DNA of 44,174 nucleotides. Source: Oscillospiraceae bacterium. Its GTDB lineage: Bacteria > Bacillota > Clostridia > Oscillospirales > UBA929. Positions 22,819 to 30,616 of this stretch are shown piece after piece. Position numbers and translations under genes: made by a program. Where the stretch lies: assembly GCA_009782475.1 (NCBI GenBank), contig WRIZ01000020.1:1-44174 (forward strand), in the 5' to 3' direction. The first letter of the stretch is position 1. Every line of letters begins with the position of its first letter. Below the pieces are notes generated by a model. The model was given only the letters and a program-made list of their open reading frames with translations. It made no database searches and was not told the origin of the DNA.

Positions 22819-24531
22819 TCATCTGTGGATTTCCACCCCTGTCCCGTCCCATGCGTTCAGCGGGTCGGTCAGCGCATTGCCGAAGGCCTCGATTCGTTTG
22901 AGTGACGGGCAGTCTTTCAGCGGAAGGAGGGTCTTTAAGACATTGTATTCCACCGCCGCCTCCCGCAAAGCCGGAAGCCCGCGCAAAGGTTCAAGGGAAG
23001 ATATGCTGTTGTGCGACGCGTCGAGAATCTCCAGTGCCGCGCATCCTTCCAGCGGTTCCAAAGACGCAATTAAATTCGACGGGCAGAGGAGTTCTTTCAA
23101 AGCCGTTTGCCCGCGCAGCCCGTCGAGGGTATCGATTTGGTTGCCGCCGATATGAAGGATTTCCAAAGCCTTGATCCCTGAAAGGGACGGTATTTTTTCG
23201 ATTTGGCAGTGCTCAGCGGTTAGTTTTACCAAGTTGGCCAGCCCCGATACTTCGGCTATGCCGGTCAGCGCGAGGTTATACGACACATCCAAGACCCGCA
23301 GGGATTTCAGCTTTTCCACCCCTTGCAATGAGGCGATGGAGTTCTGATCGGCATACAGGTTTTGGAGGTTGGACAGCGAAGAAAGCCCGTTGAGGTCTTG
23401 AACGGCATTTTGGGTAAGGCGGAGGGCGCGCAGCGACCCAAGCCGCCCAAGCGGGGAGACGTCTAAAATACTGTTGGACATCAGATTCAATTCTTCCAGC
23501 TGTTCGAGCCGTTCGAGCGGCTGAACCGAACCGATGTTGTTGTTTTTCAAAACAAGCTGCCGGAGGGCGGCGCATTGACCGATAAACTCAAGGTCACGCG
23601 ATGTGATACCAAAAGAGGTAAGATGCAGCGTTGTCAGGTTTTGCAGAAACGATAAAGCGGAAACATCGCAGGATGCACCCTCTCCAATCAGCATCAGCGT
23701 TTCGAGCCGCGGGCAGTATTGCAAATCGTCCAGCGTAGCGTATCCGGCCGGGTCGGGCGCGATCAGTTCGGTAATGTCCCAAAGGTCGGGGGTGAACAAA
23801 GCCCCGTCAGGGCGGTTTATCGCGTTGCGGATGACGGCTTCCAGCACCGGGTCGGCAAAGGCGACTGGGTCGACAATGTTTTGGAGGATAAACCGGGCTT
23901 CACTCCAATCCGAAACCAACCCGTCCCGGTTCACCGCGACGGCGACGGCGTGCGTAACGCCCGGCTCCAAAGCAACAGCTCCGGCATAATAGCCGTCCGA
24001 CATGGAAGGGACACCGCCCGTCCAGGAGATATAGATCAGGCAATCGGCACCGGCGGAAAGCTCAACGGCGATCCGCTCCTCATAATCCCCGCCGGACGGG
24101 GTGAAAACAGGCGGGGCGGGGCGGGCGGATTCGATCTCGCCGCTCACGACGGGGTAGCGGATGCCGCCCAGCAGTTCCACCGCGTCGTAGAATTTATCCT
24201 GCTCGGCATAAACGGCGCAGAGCTTTGCATACAGAGCGGTACTGAGGCCAATATCCCTCAGCCCCGCCGAAAGGATGTATTCGGCGCGGGAATAATTGCC
24301 CGCCTCGCGGTATAGATCGCAAATTTGAAAACGAAGTTTTTCATCGCGCGGGGAGGCTTCGAGCACCTTTTCATACAGCATGGCGGCGCGTTCGTAATCC
24401 CCGGCCTTCTGCGCCTGCCCGGCCGCCCGGTTGTTGAACGCGTTGGCGATCCGCCCCCCGAAGAGGGCATACACGCCGTATATCAATACAATGACAGTTA
24501 CATAGGCAATGGGTTTCTTATACTTCTTCAT
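22819..24531 (-). CDS. Membrane-anchored TPR / chitobiase-C-like / leucine-rich-repeat protein
   Basis: This 570-residue protein starts MKKYKKPIAY followed by one helix (about 8-26), so it is probably anchored with the rest outside. TPR-like helices occupy about 35-130 (NRAAGQAQKAGDYERAAMLY). A beta domain like the C-terminal chitobiase/hexosaminidase module follows at about 138-215 (PPVFTPSGG...WTGG). About twelve LRRs of internalin style run from about 262 to 560 with pattern LxxLxLxxNxI. No enzyme motif is seen. Its position between larC and the NUDIX/walRK genes, with gaps of 17 and 19 bases, makes it a candidate for envelope sensing or protein assembly linked to WalK; that role is inference. 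Confidence 0.82.
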   Translation of the reverse strand: MKKYKKPIAYVTVIVLIYGVYALFGGRIANAFNNRAAGQAQKAGDYERAAMLYEKVLEASPRDEKLRFQICDLYREAGNYSRAEYILSAGLRDIGLSTALYAKLCAVYAEQDKFYDAVELLGGIRYPVVSGEIESARPAPPVFTPSGGDYEERIAVELSAGADCLIYISWTGGVPSMSDGYYAGAVALEPGVTHAVAVAVNRDGLVSDWSEARFILQNIVDPVAFADPVLEAVIRNAINRPDGALFTPDLWDITELIAPDPAGYATLDDLQYCPRLETLMLIGEGASCDVSALSFLQNLTTLHLTSFGITSRDLEFIGQCAALRQLVLKNNNIGSVQPLERLEQLEELNLMSNSILDVSPLGRLGSLRALRLTQNAVQDLNGLSSLSNLQNLYADQNSIASLQGVEKLKSLRVLDVSYNLALTGIAEVSGLANLVKLTAEHCQIEKIPSLSGIKALEILHIGGNQIDTLDGLRGQTALKELLCPSNLIASLEPLEGCAALEILDASHNSISSLEPLRGLPALREAAVEYNVLKTLLPLKDCPSLKRIEAFGNALTDPLNAWDGTGVEIHR

Positions 24532-24548
24532 AATGATTGATTATATCA

Positions 24549-25724
24549 TCATTTGATGATTTCCGCAACACTGTCGTATTCGGCTTTCTCTTTGCAAACA
24601 CCGTACCCCCGCCCGGCTTTCACGGCGATTTCACCGTACGGCGTCACCCGCCGTTCAACAGAGCGTTCGAGGATGTACCGTTCGCAAACGGTTTTGCGGA
24701 CGCCGAAGGAGGTGGTGTGCTTGAGCATCAGCGCGGCAAAACGGCCGGCTTCGTCCGCAGGGCAGAGCAGCGTCAGCAGGACGCCGGGGCGGCTCTTTTT
24801 CATCTGCACGGGTGTTGTGAAAACGTCCAGCGCGCCCTCTTTGAACAGGAGACCGACGGCGAAACCGATCTCTTCTCCCGTCATATCGTCGAGGTTGCAC
24901 CGCAGTTCGGCGACGGTATCGTTCGATGTTTCAGCCGTTTCCCCTACAAAGAGCCGGACGCAGTTGCAAAACGGCTCGAAATCCTTTTTGCCAAGCCCGA
25001 CCCCGGTTTTGTGGATGGTCATCGGCGGCAGGGGGGTAAACTCTTTGACAAAATGTTTCAGCAACGCCGCCCCTGTGGGGGTGCATAGTTCGCCCTTCAC
25101 TTCGCCGCCGTAAACAGGAACGCCGCGCAGCAGAATTGCCGCGGCCGGGGCGGGGACAGGCATAACGCCGTGGGCGCATTTGACCGTGCCGCTGCCCGCA
25201 TGGACGGGGGAGGCGAAAACAGCATCGGGCGCAAGGGCTTCCATCAGCATACAGACGCCCGTGACGTCGGCCACGGCGTCCAACGCCCCGACTTCATGAA
25301 AATGCACCAAATCGACCGGGCTTCCGTGCGCCTCGGCCTCGGCCCCGGCGATCAGCTGATACACCGCACCGGCGTTGTCTTTGACATTTTGTGAAACGGG
25401 CAGCGAAGCGATGATGCTTTGTATGTCCGATAGTCCTGTGTGATGGTGGCAACCTGACGTTGCGCGTCCGTCCGTATTAGCTTGCGGTAATGAGCAAGTG
25501 CCTTGCCCGCTCTCATGCTCGTGATGGCCGTGTACCGTTACCTCGGCGGATAACCCGCGCAGCCCTCGCTTTTTTCCTTTGGAAACGGCAATATGTACGC
25601 CCGGCAGCCCCAGCGCGTTGAGTTTTTCAACCCATTCGCCCGGGTTATCGGTTAAATCCAGCAGGGCGGCTAAGAGCATATCGCCCGCAGCCCCCATATG
25701 GCATTCGATGTAGAGTGTTTTCAT
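24549..25724 (-). CDS. larC: LarC, nickel-pincer cofactor nickel-insertion protein
   Basis: This 391-residue protein is the last enzyme of nickel-pincer nucleotide synthesis: a CTP-dependent cyclometallase that inserts nickel into the cofactor used by lactate racemase (LarA) and related racemases/epimerases. The start MKTLYIECHMGAAGDMLLAAL and the internal VHFHEVGALDAVADV are strong LarC motifs. A His-rich loop at about 68-97 (HGHHEHE, then CHHHTG) fits metal binding. Some bacteria split larC through a programmed frameshift; here one uninterrupted frame encodes the whole protein. It overlaps larB by 4 bases. No larE or larA is in the window. Confidence 0.92.
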   Translation of the reverse strand: MKTLYIECHMGAAGDMLLAALLDLTDNPGEWVEKLNALGLPGVHIAVSKGKKRGLRGLSAEVTVHGHHEHESGQGTCSLPQANTDGRATSGCHHHTGLSDIQSIIASLPVSQNVKDNAGAVYQLIAGAEAEAHGSPVDLVHFHEVGALDAVADVTGVCMLMEALAPDAVFASPVHAGSGTVKCAHGVMPVPAPAAAILLRGVPVYGGEVKGELCTPTGAALLKHFVKEFTPLPPMTIHKTGVGLGKKDFEPFCNCVRLFVGETAETSNDTVAELRCNLDDMTGEEIGFAVGLLFKEGALDVFTTPVQMKKSRPGVLLTLLCPADEAGRFAALMLKHTTSFGVRKTVCERYILERSVERRVTPYGEIAVKAGRGYGVCKEKAEYDSVAEIIK

Positions 25725-26464
25725 GGGCAGCCCTCCAACCTGTTGATCCGATGGGCGAGATACCCTCCGCCAAACCCGTTGTCGATGTTGACGACCGAAA
25801 CGCCCGAAGCGCAGGAGTTGAGCATGGTCAGCAGGGCGGCCACCCCGCCGAAATTGGCTCCGTAACCAACGCTGGTGGGTACGGCGATGACCGGGCAGGA
25901 AACCAGCCCGCCGACCACCGACGCCAACGCCCCCTCCATCCCGGCGACGGCGACGACAACGCGCGCCGACTGCAAAATATCCAGCCGCGACAAAAGCCTG
26001 TGCAGCCCGGCGACGCCCACGTCGTAGAGCCGTGTGACCTTGCTGCCCAGCGTTTCGGCGGTGATGGCGGCCTCTTCACAGACAGACAAGTCGCTCGTCC
26101 CGCCCGAAGCGATCACGACCGACCCCAGCGGGTTTTCGATTTTTTGCGGGTTGGCGACGGCGATTTTGGAAACGGGGTCGTAGGTTATGTTCAGCCGCCC
26201 GTTCAACTCGTCGGCCGCCTCTTGCGACAGGCGGGTGATCAGGATGTTGTTTACATTCCCCATGACCTCCACGATCCCGGCGATTTGCGGGGGCGTTTTG
26301 CCCGCGCCGTAGATCACTTCGTGGCACCCCTGCCGCAGATGGCGGTGGGTATCCACATTGGCAAACCCCAAGTCCTCAAACGGCGCGGCTTTCAGCCGCA
26401 GCAACGCCTCATCCGGCGTGACCGATCCGTCGGCGACCTGTTGGAGCAATGCTTTATGATCCAT
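25721..26464 (-). CDS. larB: LarB, pyridinium-3,5-biscarboxylate mononucleotide synthase
   Basis: This 247-residue enzyme belongs to the AIR-carboxylase (PurE-like) superfamily. It carboxylates nicotinic acid adenine dinucleotide and releases AMP, the first step of nickel-pincer cofactor synthesis. Characteristic segments are CHEVIYGAGKTP near the N-terminus, the PurE-like IASGGTSDLSVCEEAAITA, and GCLVSCPVIAVPTS-like (GGLVSCPVIAVPTSVGYG). It lies 3 bases after metG and overlaps larC by 4 bases, so the pair is co-translated. Confidence 0.93.
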   Translation of the reverse strand: MDHKALLQQVADGSVTPDEALLRLKAAPFEDLGFANVDTHRHLRQGCHEVIYGAGKTPPQIAGIVEVMGNVNNILITRLSQEAADELNGRLNITYDPVSKIAVANPQKIENPLGSVVIASGGTSDLSVCEEAAITAETLGSKVTRLYDVGVAGLHRLLSRLDILQSARVVVAVAGMEGALASVVGGLVSCPVIAVPTSVGYGANFGGVAALLTMLNSCASGVSVVNIDNGFGGGYLAHRINRLEGCP

Positions 26465-26467
26465 ACC

Positions 26468-28342
26468 CTAACCCTCCAGCTGTGAAGGATGTTTGCCAAA
26501 GAAATCTACCTTCGGTTCTAAGAATTTGAAGGTTTGCCCGTCGCCCAAATAGTTCAGGATCATCTCCGCCCCCTTGGGGACGATGGGTTGGCTCATCACC
26601 GCCGCGACGCGGAGGGTGTGCAGGGCGTCGGCCAGCGCGGGGGCGATTTTTTCCGGGTCTTCGCCCGCTTCTTTCATCTTGGCCGAAAATGATTTATTCA
26701 GTTCGCGGATGAAGTTGTCCAGCAGGTTCATCACAGAGTGGAACTCGCAACGCTCCATAAGCCGCTCAACCTCTAACGCCGCCTTTTTCGCCGTATCGAC
26801 CGCTTCCCGCGAGGGCGAAACAGGCGGTGCTTTCCCCTCGAAATATTTTTGCGCGGTGTAAAAACACGACCGCGCGGCGCGGTTGAGTACGTTGGTGAAT
26901 AGGCTGCCCTCTTTCAGCACCGGGTCTTGATCCTGCGGTTTGGCGTCCGGGTTGAGGGGTTTGGGCTGGAAGGAGACCGAGCGGATGGACAACCCCAGCC
27001 CGAGGAAATGGGCGCGCAGCTGTTCGGCGGTGTAGTGATCCAGCAGCTCACCGGCCAGCGGCGGTTTTAACTGCCCCGATGAACTGGCTTTTTTGCTGAA
27101 AAAGAGGAGATGGTTGTTGGCGACAAGGTCGGTGTGCGGAAGCCCCGCTTTCATCCCGTCAAAGAGTGCCGTCTGCGCCGGGCCGTAGAAGTAGACATTG
27201 TCCTGCCCGATGAACTGCACGACGGTGCAGTCGGGTGAACACCACCAGTCCTGCCAGCGTTCGCCGCGCGGCTCCAACGCGGCCTGCGTGAACGAAATGG
27301 GAGCCCACAATGATTCCGGCCACACCCAAAACGTCAGCGGCGTGTCGCCGCGGACAGTGTCGCCTACGGCTTCATTCAGCTCAAACTGTCTCCGATTTGA
27401 AACAGGGATGCCCCATTCGGCGTTCCCGGTCAGGCGGAAGGGGACGAGCGTCTTCCCGGTGCGGAAACGGATTCCGGCTCCGCTCAAAGCGGCGCAAGCC
27501 GCTTCGCGTTCGGGGAGGGCTTGGAATACCAGTTTCACGCTGGGTTTGCCGTCGTCAATCACTTGATGCGGCGGCAGCGATAACCCGGCTTCCTCCAGCA
27601 GTTCCCGTTTGCAGTAAATCACAGGCGGTTCCAAAAATTCGGCGATCGAACTGGCGGAGAAGGGGCGTGTCCGCTCCTTTTTCGTAAATTCCTCCAGCCA
27701 CGTTTTGAGCGAATCCCGCATTTCGTCCATACGGATATAGAGGTTTTCCGCCTCCCTCAGCTCCGGCACGGCTCCGGTCAGCGCGCTTTTCGGCTCCAGC
27801 AGCTCATGGGGGAGGTATTGATGGCCTAAATCGCACTCGTCGGCGTAGCCCTTTTCGCTTTGGCACCCGGCCACCGGGCATCGCCCGGTCACCTGCCGAC
27901 CATTGAGGAAGACGCCGCGCTCCGGGTCGAAAAACTGCGGGCTGGACAGCTTCTTCAAGTGTCCGTTTTGATACAGCGTCTCCAAAAACCACGCGCTCAT
28001 CTCCCGGTGAATTTCAGCCGGACGGCCTAACGCCGAAGCGGCGAATAGGTCGAGTGATATATGATACTCGTCCAGCACCGCCTTTTGGTTCTCGTGGTTG
28101 GTTTTCACGAAATCCTCGATCGTGCCGGAGAACTCGCCGCTCGCCGCCTTTTTGCGGTAGTCTTCGGTGATCGGCGAGCCGTAGCAGTCGGTTCCCGATA
28201 GAAAGAGCACATTCTCCGCCCCGTAACGGCCGCGCAGATAGCGCGCGAAGGCATCGGCGTGGACGAAAACCCCGCCGATATGCCCGAAATGCAGATTTTT
28301 ATTGCCGTACGGCATCCCGGCCGTGACGATAAACCGTTTCAT
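26468..28342 (-). CDS. metG: Methionyl-tRNA synthetase with divergent KMSKS loop
   Basis: This 624-residue class I synthetase charges tRNA-Met. The N-terminal GMPYGNKNLHFGHIGG carries the HIGH element (HFGH, residues 18-21). The zinc-type knuckle is CPVAGC...CDLGH, and WVWPESLWAPISF and FIGQDNVYFYGP are catalytic-core segments. The usual KMSKS loop is replaced by FFSKKASSSG near residue 415, as I recall for a clostridial subgroup of synthetases. An anticodon-binding helical domain (about 475-600) ends the protein, and there is no C-terminal EMAP/tRNA-binding extension. It overlaps gltX by 4 bases. Confidence 0.87.
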   Translation of the reverse strand: MKRFIVTAGMPYGNKNLHFGHIGGVFVHADAFARYLRGRYGAENVLFLSGTDCYGSPITEDYRKKAASGEFSGTIEDFVKTNHENQKAVLDEYHISLDLFAASALGRPAEIHREMSAWFLETLYQNGHLKKLSSPQFFDPERGVFLNGRQVTGRCPVAGCQSEKGYADECDLGHQYLPHELLEPKSALTGAVPELREAENLYIRMDEMRDSLKTWLEEFTKKERTRPFSASSIAEFLEPPVIYCKRELLEEAGLSLPPHQVIDDGKPSVKLVFQALPEREAACAALSGAGIRFRTGKTLVPFRLTGNAEWGIPVSNRRQFELNEAVGDTVRGDTPLTFWVWPESLWAPISFTQAALEPRGERWQDWWCSPDCTVVQFIGQDNVYFYGPAQTALFDGMKAGLPHTDLVANNHLLFFSKKASSSGQLKPPLAGELLDHYTAEQLRAHFLGLGLSIRSVSFQPKPLNPDAKPQDQDPVLKEGSLFTNVLNRAARSCFYTAQKYFEGKAPPVSPSREAVDTAKKAALEVERLMERCEFHSVMNLLDNFIRELNKSFSAKMKEAGEDPEKIAPALADALHTLRVAAVMSQPIVPKGAEMILNYLGDGQTFKFLEPKVDFFGKHPSQLEG

Positions 28343-29979
28343 GCCTTCAACCTCCCGATCACGCGCTCTTGGCCGAGGATTTGCATCACTTGATATAGGT
28401 CAGGCGAGTTTTCCCGCCCGGTCACCGCCAGCCGGAGCGACGCGCTGGCGTCGGCCACGCTGCCCTTCCAATCGGCCGGGTCGGATTTGTACTGCTTGAC
28501 GTCAGGGCAGTAGCCGTGCCGTTCGCCGAGAGCTTTGACCGAGGCGAACCACTCTTCCTGTGAACCACCCGGGTCATACCCTTCGGCGTACGCCTTGCAG
28601 AACGCCGGGTCGGGCGGCGCGGCGGGTGTAAACAGTTCATCAAAGAAAAAGGAGAGGTATTCCTTAGCTTCGCCCCAGCGGCCGAAGTCCTTGCGCGGTT
28701 TGTTGCCGCCCCGCCCGATCGAGAGGGTTTTCACGGTATAAGCCGGGTCGCGCGTCAGGCAGGTGAAAAACGCCGGGTCAAACCGCTCCGCCCAAGCCGT
28801 CAGTTCGGTATAAACCTCCTCCGCCGTCATGCGGGAGACGACGTTTTTGGACACATCGTCCAGCTTTTGCAAATCAAACAGCGCGCCCGCGGCGTTCATC
28901 TTCTTGGGGGAGAAGGGGAAATCCCGCAGTCCGGCCGTTGGGTTTGCCCGCCGCCAGTCCTCGAAATTGGAGTTCAGCAGCGTCATGATATATTCCTGAA
29001 CGGTTTGAACAGGGTACCCCTGCCCGGCGTACCAGCTCAGGGCGCATTCGGGGTCTTTGCGCTTGCTCAATTTGCGCTTGCCGCCGCCGTCGGTCTTCAT
29101 CAGCGGCGCGAGGTGGATATATTTGGGGCGTTTGAAGCCCAAAAGGTCAAACAGCATATGGTGCAGGGGATAGGTGGCGATCCACTCGTCGCCGCGCACC
29201 ACATGGGTCGTCCCCATCAGGTGGTCGTCCACGGCATGGGCGAAGTGATAAGTCGGCACGCCGTCGCTTTTCAGCAAGACATGGTCTATATCGTTCGGCG
29301 GCATTTCAATTCTGCCTTTGGCCGGATCGTCAAACATGATGTTTGATCCAATGTCCGGTTCAGATTTACTCTTTGTTCCGGCGTCTTGCCCGCTCTCATG
29401 CGACGCACGGAGCCTCAGCACATACGACGCGCCGGACAAAAGCCGTTCGGCGATGCTGTCAAACGATAGGTCACGGCAAATAGCCCAGCCGCCGTAGTAG
29501 CCGTAATTGGTTTTTTGCGCCTCTTGATCGCTTCGCATATGCGTGAGTTCCTCTTCCGAGCAGAAGCAGGGGTAAGCCAGCCCGCGCGAAACGAGGTTTT
29601 TGGCGTAGGCGTGGTAAAATTCTACCCTTGCCCGCTGGCTATACGGCCCGTAACCGCCGCCTTGCGACGGCCCTTCGTCAAACGAAATCCCGTAATCGGA
29701 AAGAGTGGCAATGATCTCCTCAACGCCGCCCTCGACGGCGCGCTTATCGTCGGTATCCTCAATACGCAGATAAAACACCCCGCCGCTTTCCTTGGCGAGG
29801 ATGGAACTGACCGTGCAGGGAAACAAAGCCCCCATGTGAACAAACCCGGTCGGGCTGGGCGCGAAACGCGTCACCTTCGCCCCCTCCGGCAGATTACGCC
29901 GGGGGAACCGCGCCTCCAGGCTCTCCGGCGTTTCCGTTACCTTGGGGTAAAGCATTTCCGAAAGTTTATGATAGTCCAT
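28339..29979 (-). CDS. gltX: Glutamyl-tRNA synthetase
   Basis: This 546-residue class I synthetase attaches Glu to tRNA-Glu (and possibly tRNA-Gln in organisms that use GatCAB). It has the opening FAPSPTGFVHMGAL (HIGH-type HMGA), YLRIEDTD, the zinc-region CFCSEEEL, GVPTYHFAHAVDD and the KMSKS loop as KLSKRKDPE near 300-310. A variable insert at about 195-215 (SHESGQDAG) is not part of the core. The start has AGGAGAAG upstream. It is the promoter-proximal gene of the long minus-strand operon and overlaps metG by 4 bases. No T-box is visible in its leader. Confidence 0.93.
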   Translation of the reverse strand: MDYHKLSEMLYPKVTETPESLEARFPRRNLPEGAKVTRFAPSPTGFVHMGALFPCTVSSILAKESGGVFYLRIEDTDDKRAVEGGVEEIIATLSDYGISFDEGPSQGGGYGPYSQRARVEFYHAYAKNLVSRGLAYPCFCSEEELTHMRSDQEAQKTNYGYYGGWAICRDLSFDSIAERLLSGASYVLRLRASHESGQDAGTKSKSEPDIGSNIMFDDPAKGRIEMPPNDIDHVLLKSDGVPTYHFAHAVDDHLMGTTHVVRGDEWIATYPLHHMLFDLLGFKRPKYIHLAPLMKTDGGGKRKLSKRKDPECALSWYAGQGYPVQTVQEYIMTLLNSNFEDWRRANPTAGLRDFPFSPKKMNAAGALFDLQKLDDVSKNVVSRMTAEEVYTELTAWAERFDPAFFTCLTRDPAYTVKTLSIGRGGNKPRKDFGRWGEAKEYLSFFFDELFTPAAPPDPAFCKAYAEGYDPGGSQEEWFASVKALGERHGYCPDVKQYKSDPADWKGSVADASASLRLAVTGRENSPDLYQVMQILGQERVIGRLKA

Positions 29980-30033
29980 ACACTTCTCCTGAATGTTCTC
30001 CGCCGTCTTGGGCGGCGTTGTTCCCGAGGCGTC

Positions 30034-30062
30034 AGTGTATCACAGTTTGGCGCGCGCGTCAA
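30034..30062 (-). promoter_or_regulatory. Promoter of the gltX-to-yycI operon
   Basis: On the minus strand, TTGACG (30062-30057) and TACACT (30039-30034) are exactly 17 bases apart. Transcription would begin near 30027 and give a leader of about 48 bases containing a small GC hairpin (CCGCC/GGCGG near 30000-30015). All nine genes downstream of gltX lack gaps large enough for an obvious promoter. Confidence 0.7.
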
Positions 30063-30078
30063 ATGGGAGGTGCTGAAC

Positions 30079-30606
30079 CTAAAACACCGGATGCTGCCCG
30101 ATTAGTTTCCATTTTTGGGTATCCGAACCTTGCGCTTGCCGCAACACAATATCCGAGTTGTTCTTATCTGATGAAACGGTGATGTATAACTCCGTACCGG
30201 ACAAGCGGATCAGATAGGTTTCATCAGGTTGTTTCAAAAACTCCCAATACTGAAGGCTGCTCCCTCCGAGCGGCTGTTGCCATAGCGGTACACCCGGCTG
30301 GGGAGAAGAGGATGGCTGAAAAGTTTTTTTTGTGTACAGATTTTTCAGCAAATACGTATCCCCATCCAGCCGGATCATCTGCCAAGTCATACACTCCCAG
30401 ATGTGGTGGGTATATAGGATGATTTTCACCTCGTCGCCGATGGAGGCGTTCCGCACCCGGAGGTTTTTGCCTGTTTGAATATTCTGTATGCCGTAGGTAT
30501 TCACCGTGTTCCGCTTTTTTTGATAGCCGTGATACATTCTTTGCCCGAAGGCGAGCACAAATAACAGAACAATACTGAGCAATCCAAAAAACAGATAGGT
30601 ATACAT
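30079..30606 (-). CDS. Membrane-anchored ricin-type beta-trefoil lectin-like protein
   Basis: The protein is 175 residues long from ATG 30606, which is preceded by GGTGAGGGAG; the frame extends upstream into the phosphoesterase gene and is less likely there. One N-terminal helix (about 4-22) anchors it, followed by the basic stretch YQKKRNTV and a beta-trefoil. Trefoil signs are YLLKNLYTKK, the SLQYWEF and DTQKWKLI (QxW) motifs and evenly spaced aromatic residues. Such domains usually bind carbohydrate. It starts 10 bases after the metallophosphoesterase stop and is the last gene of the MarR operon. The ligand is unknown. Confidence 0.78.
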   Translation of the reverse strand: MYTYLFFGLLSIVLLFVLAFGQRMYHGYQKKRNTVNTYGIQNIQTGKNLRVRNASIGDEVKIILYTHHIWECMTWQMIRLDGDTYLLKNLYTKKTFQPSSSPQPGVPLWQQPLGGSSLQYWEFLKQPDETYLIRLSGTELYITVSSDKNNSDIVLRQAQGSDTQKWKLIGQHPVF

Positions 30607-30616
30607 TGTGACTCCC

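Noticed and set aside
24549-25724. Programmed ribosomal frameshift in larC
   Set aside because: One continuous frame covers the complete LarC length from the first Met to the stop, so no frameshift is needed here.
29980-30078. A T-box riboswitch in the gltX leader
   Set aside because: The predicted leader is only about 48 bases, with no T-box sequence (AGGGTGG-like) and no terminator/antiterminator pair, just a small GC hairpin.
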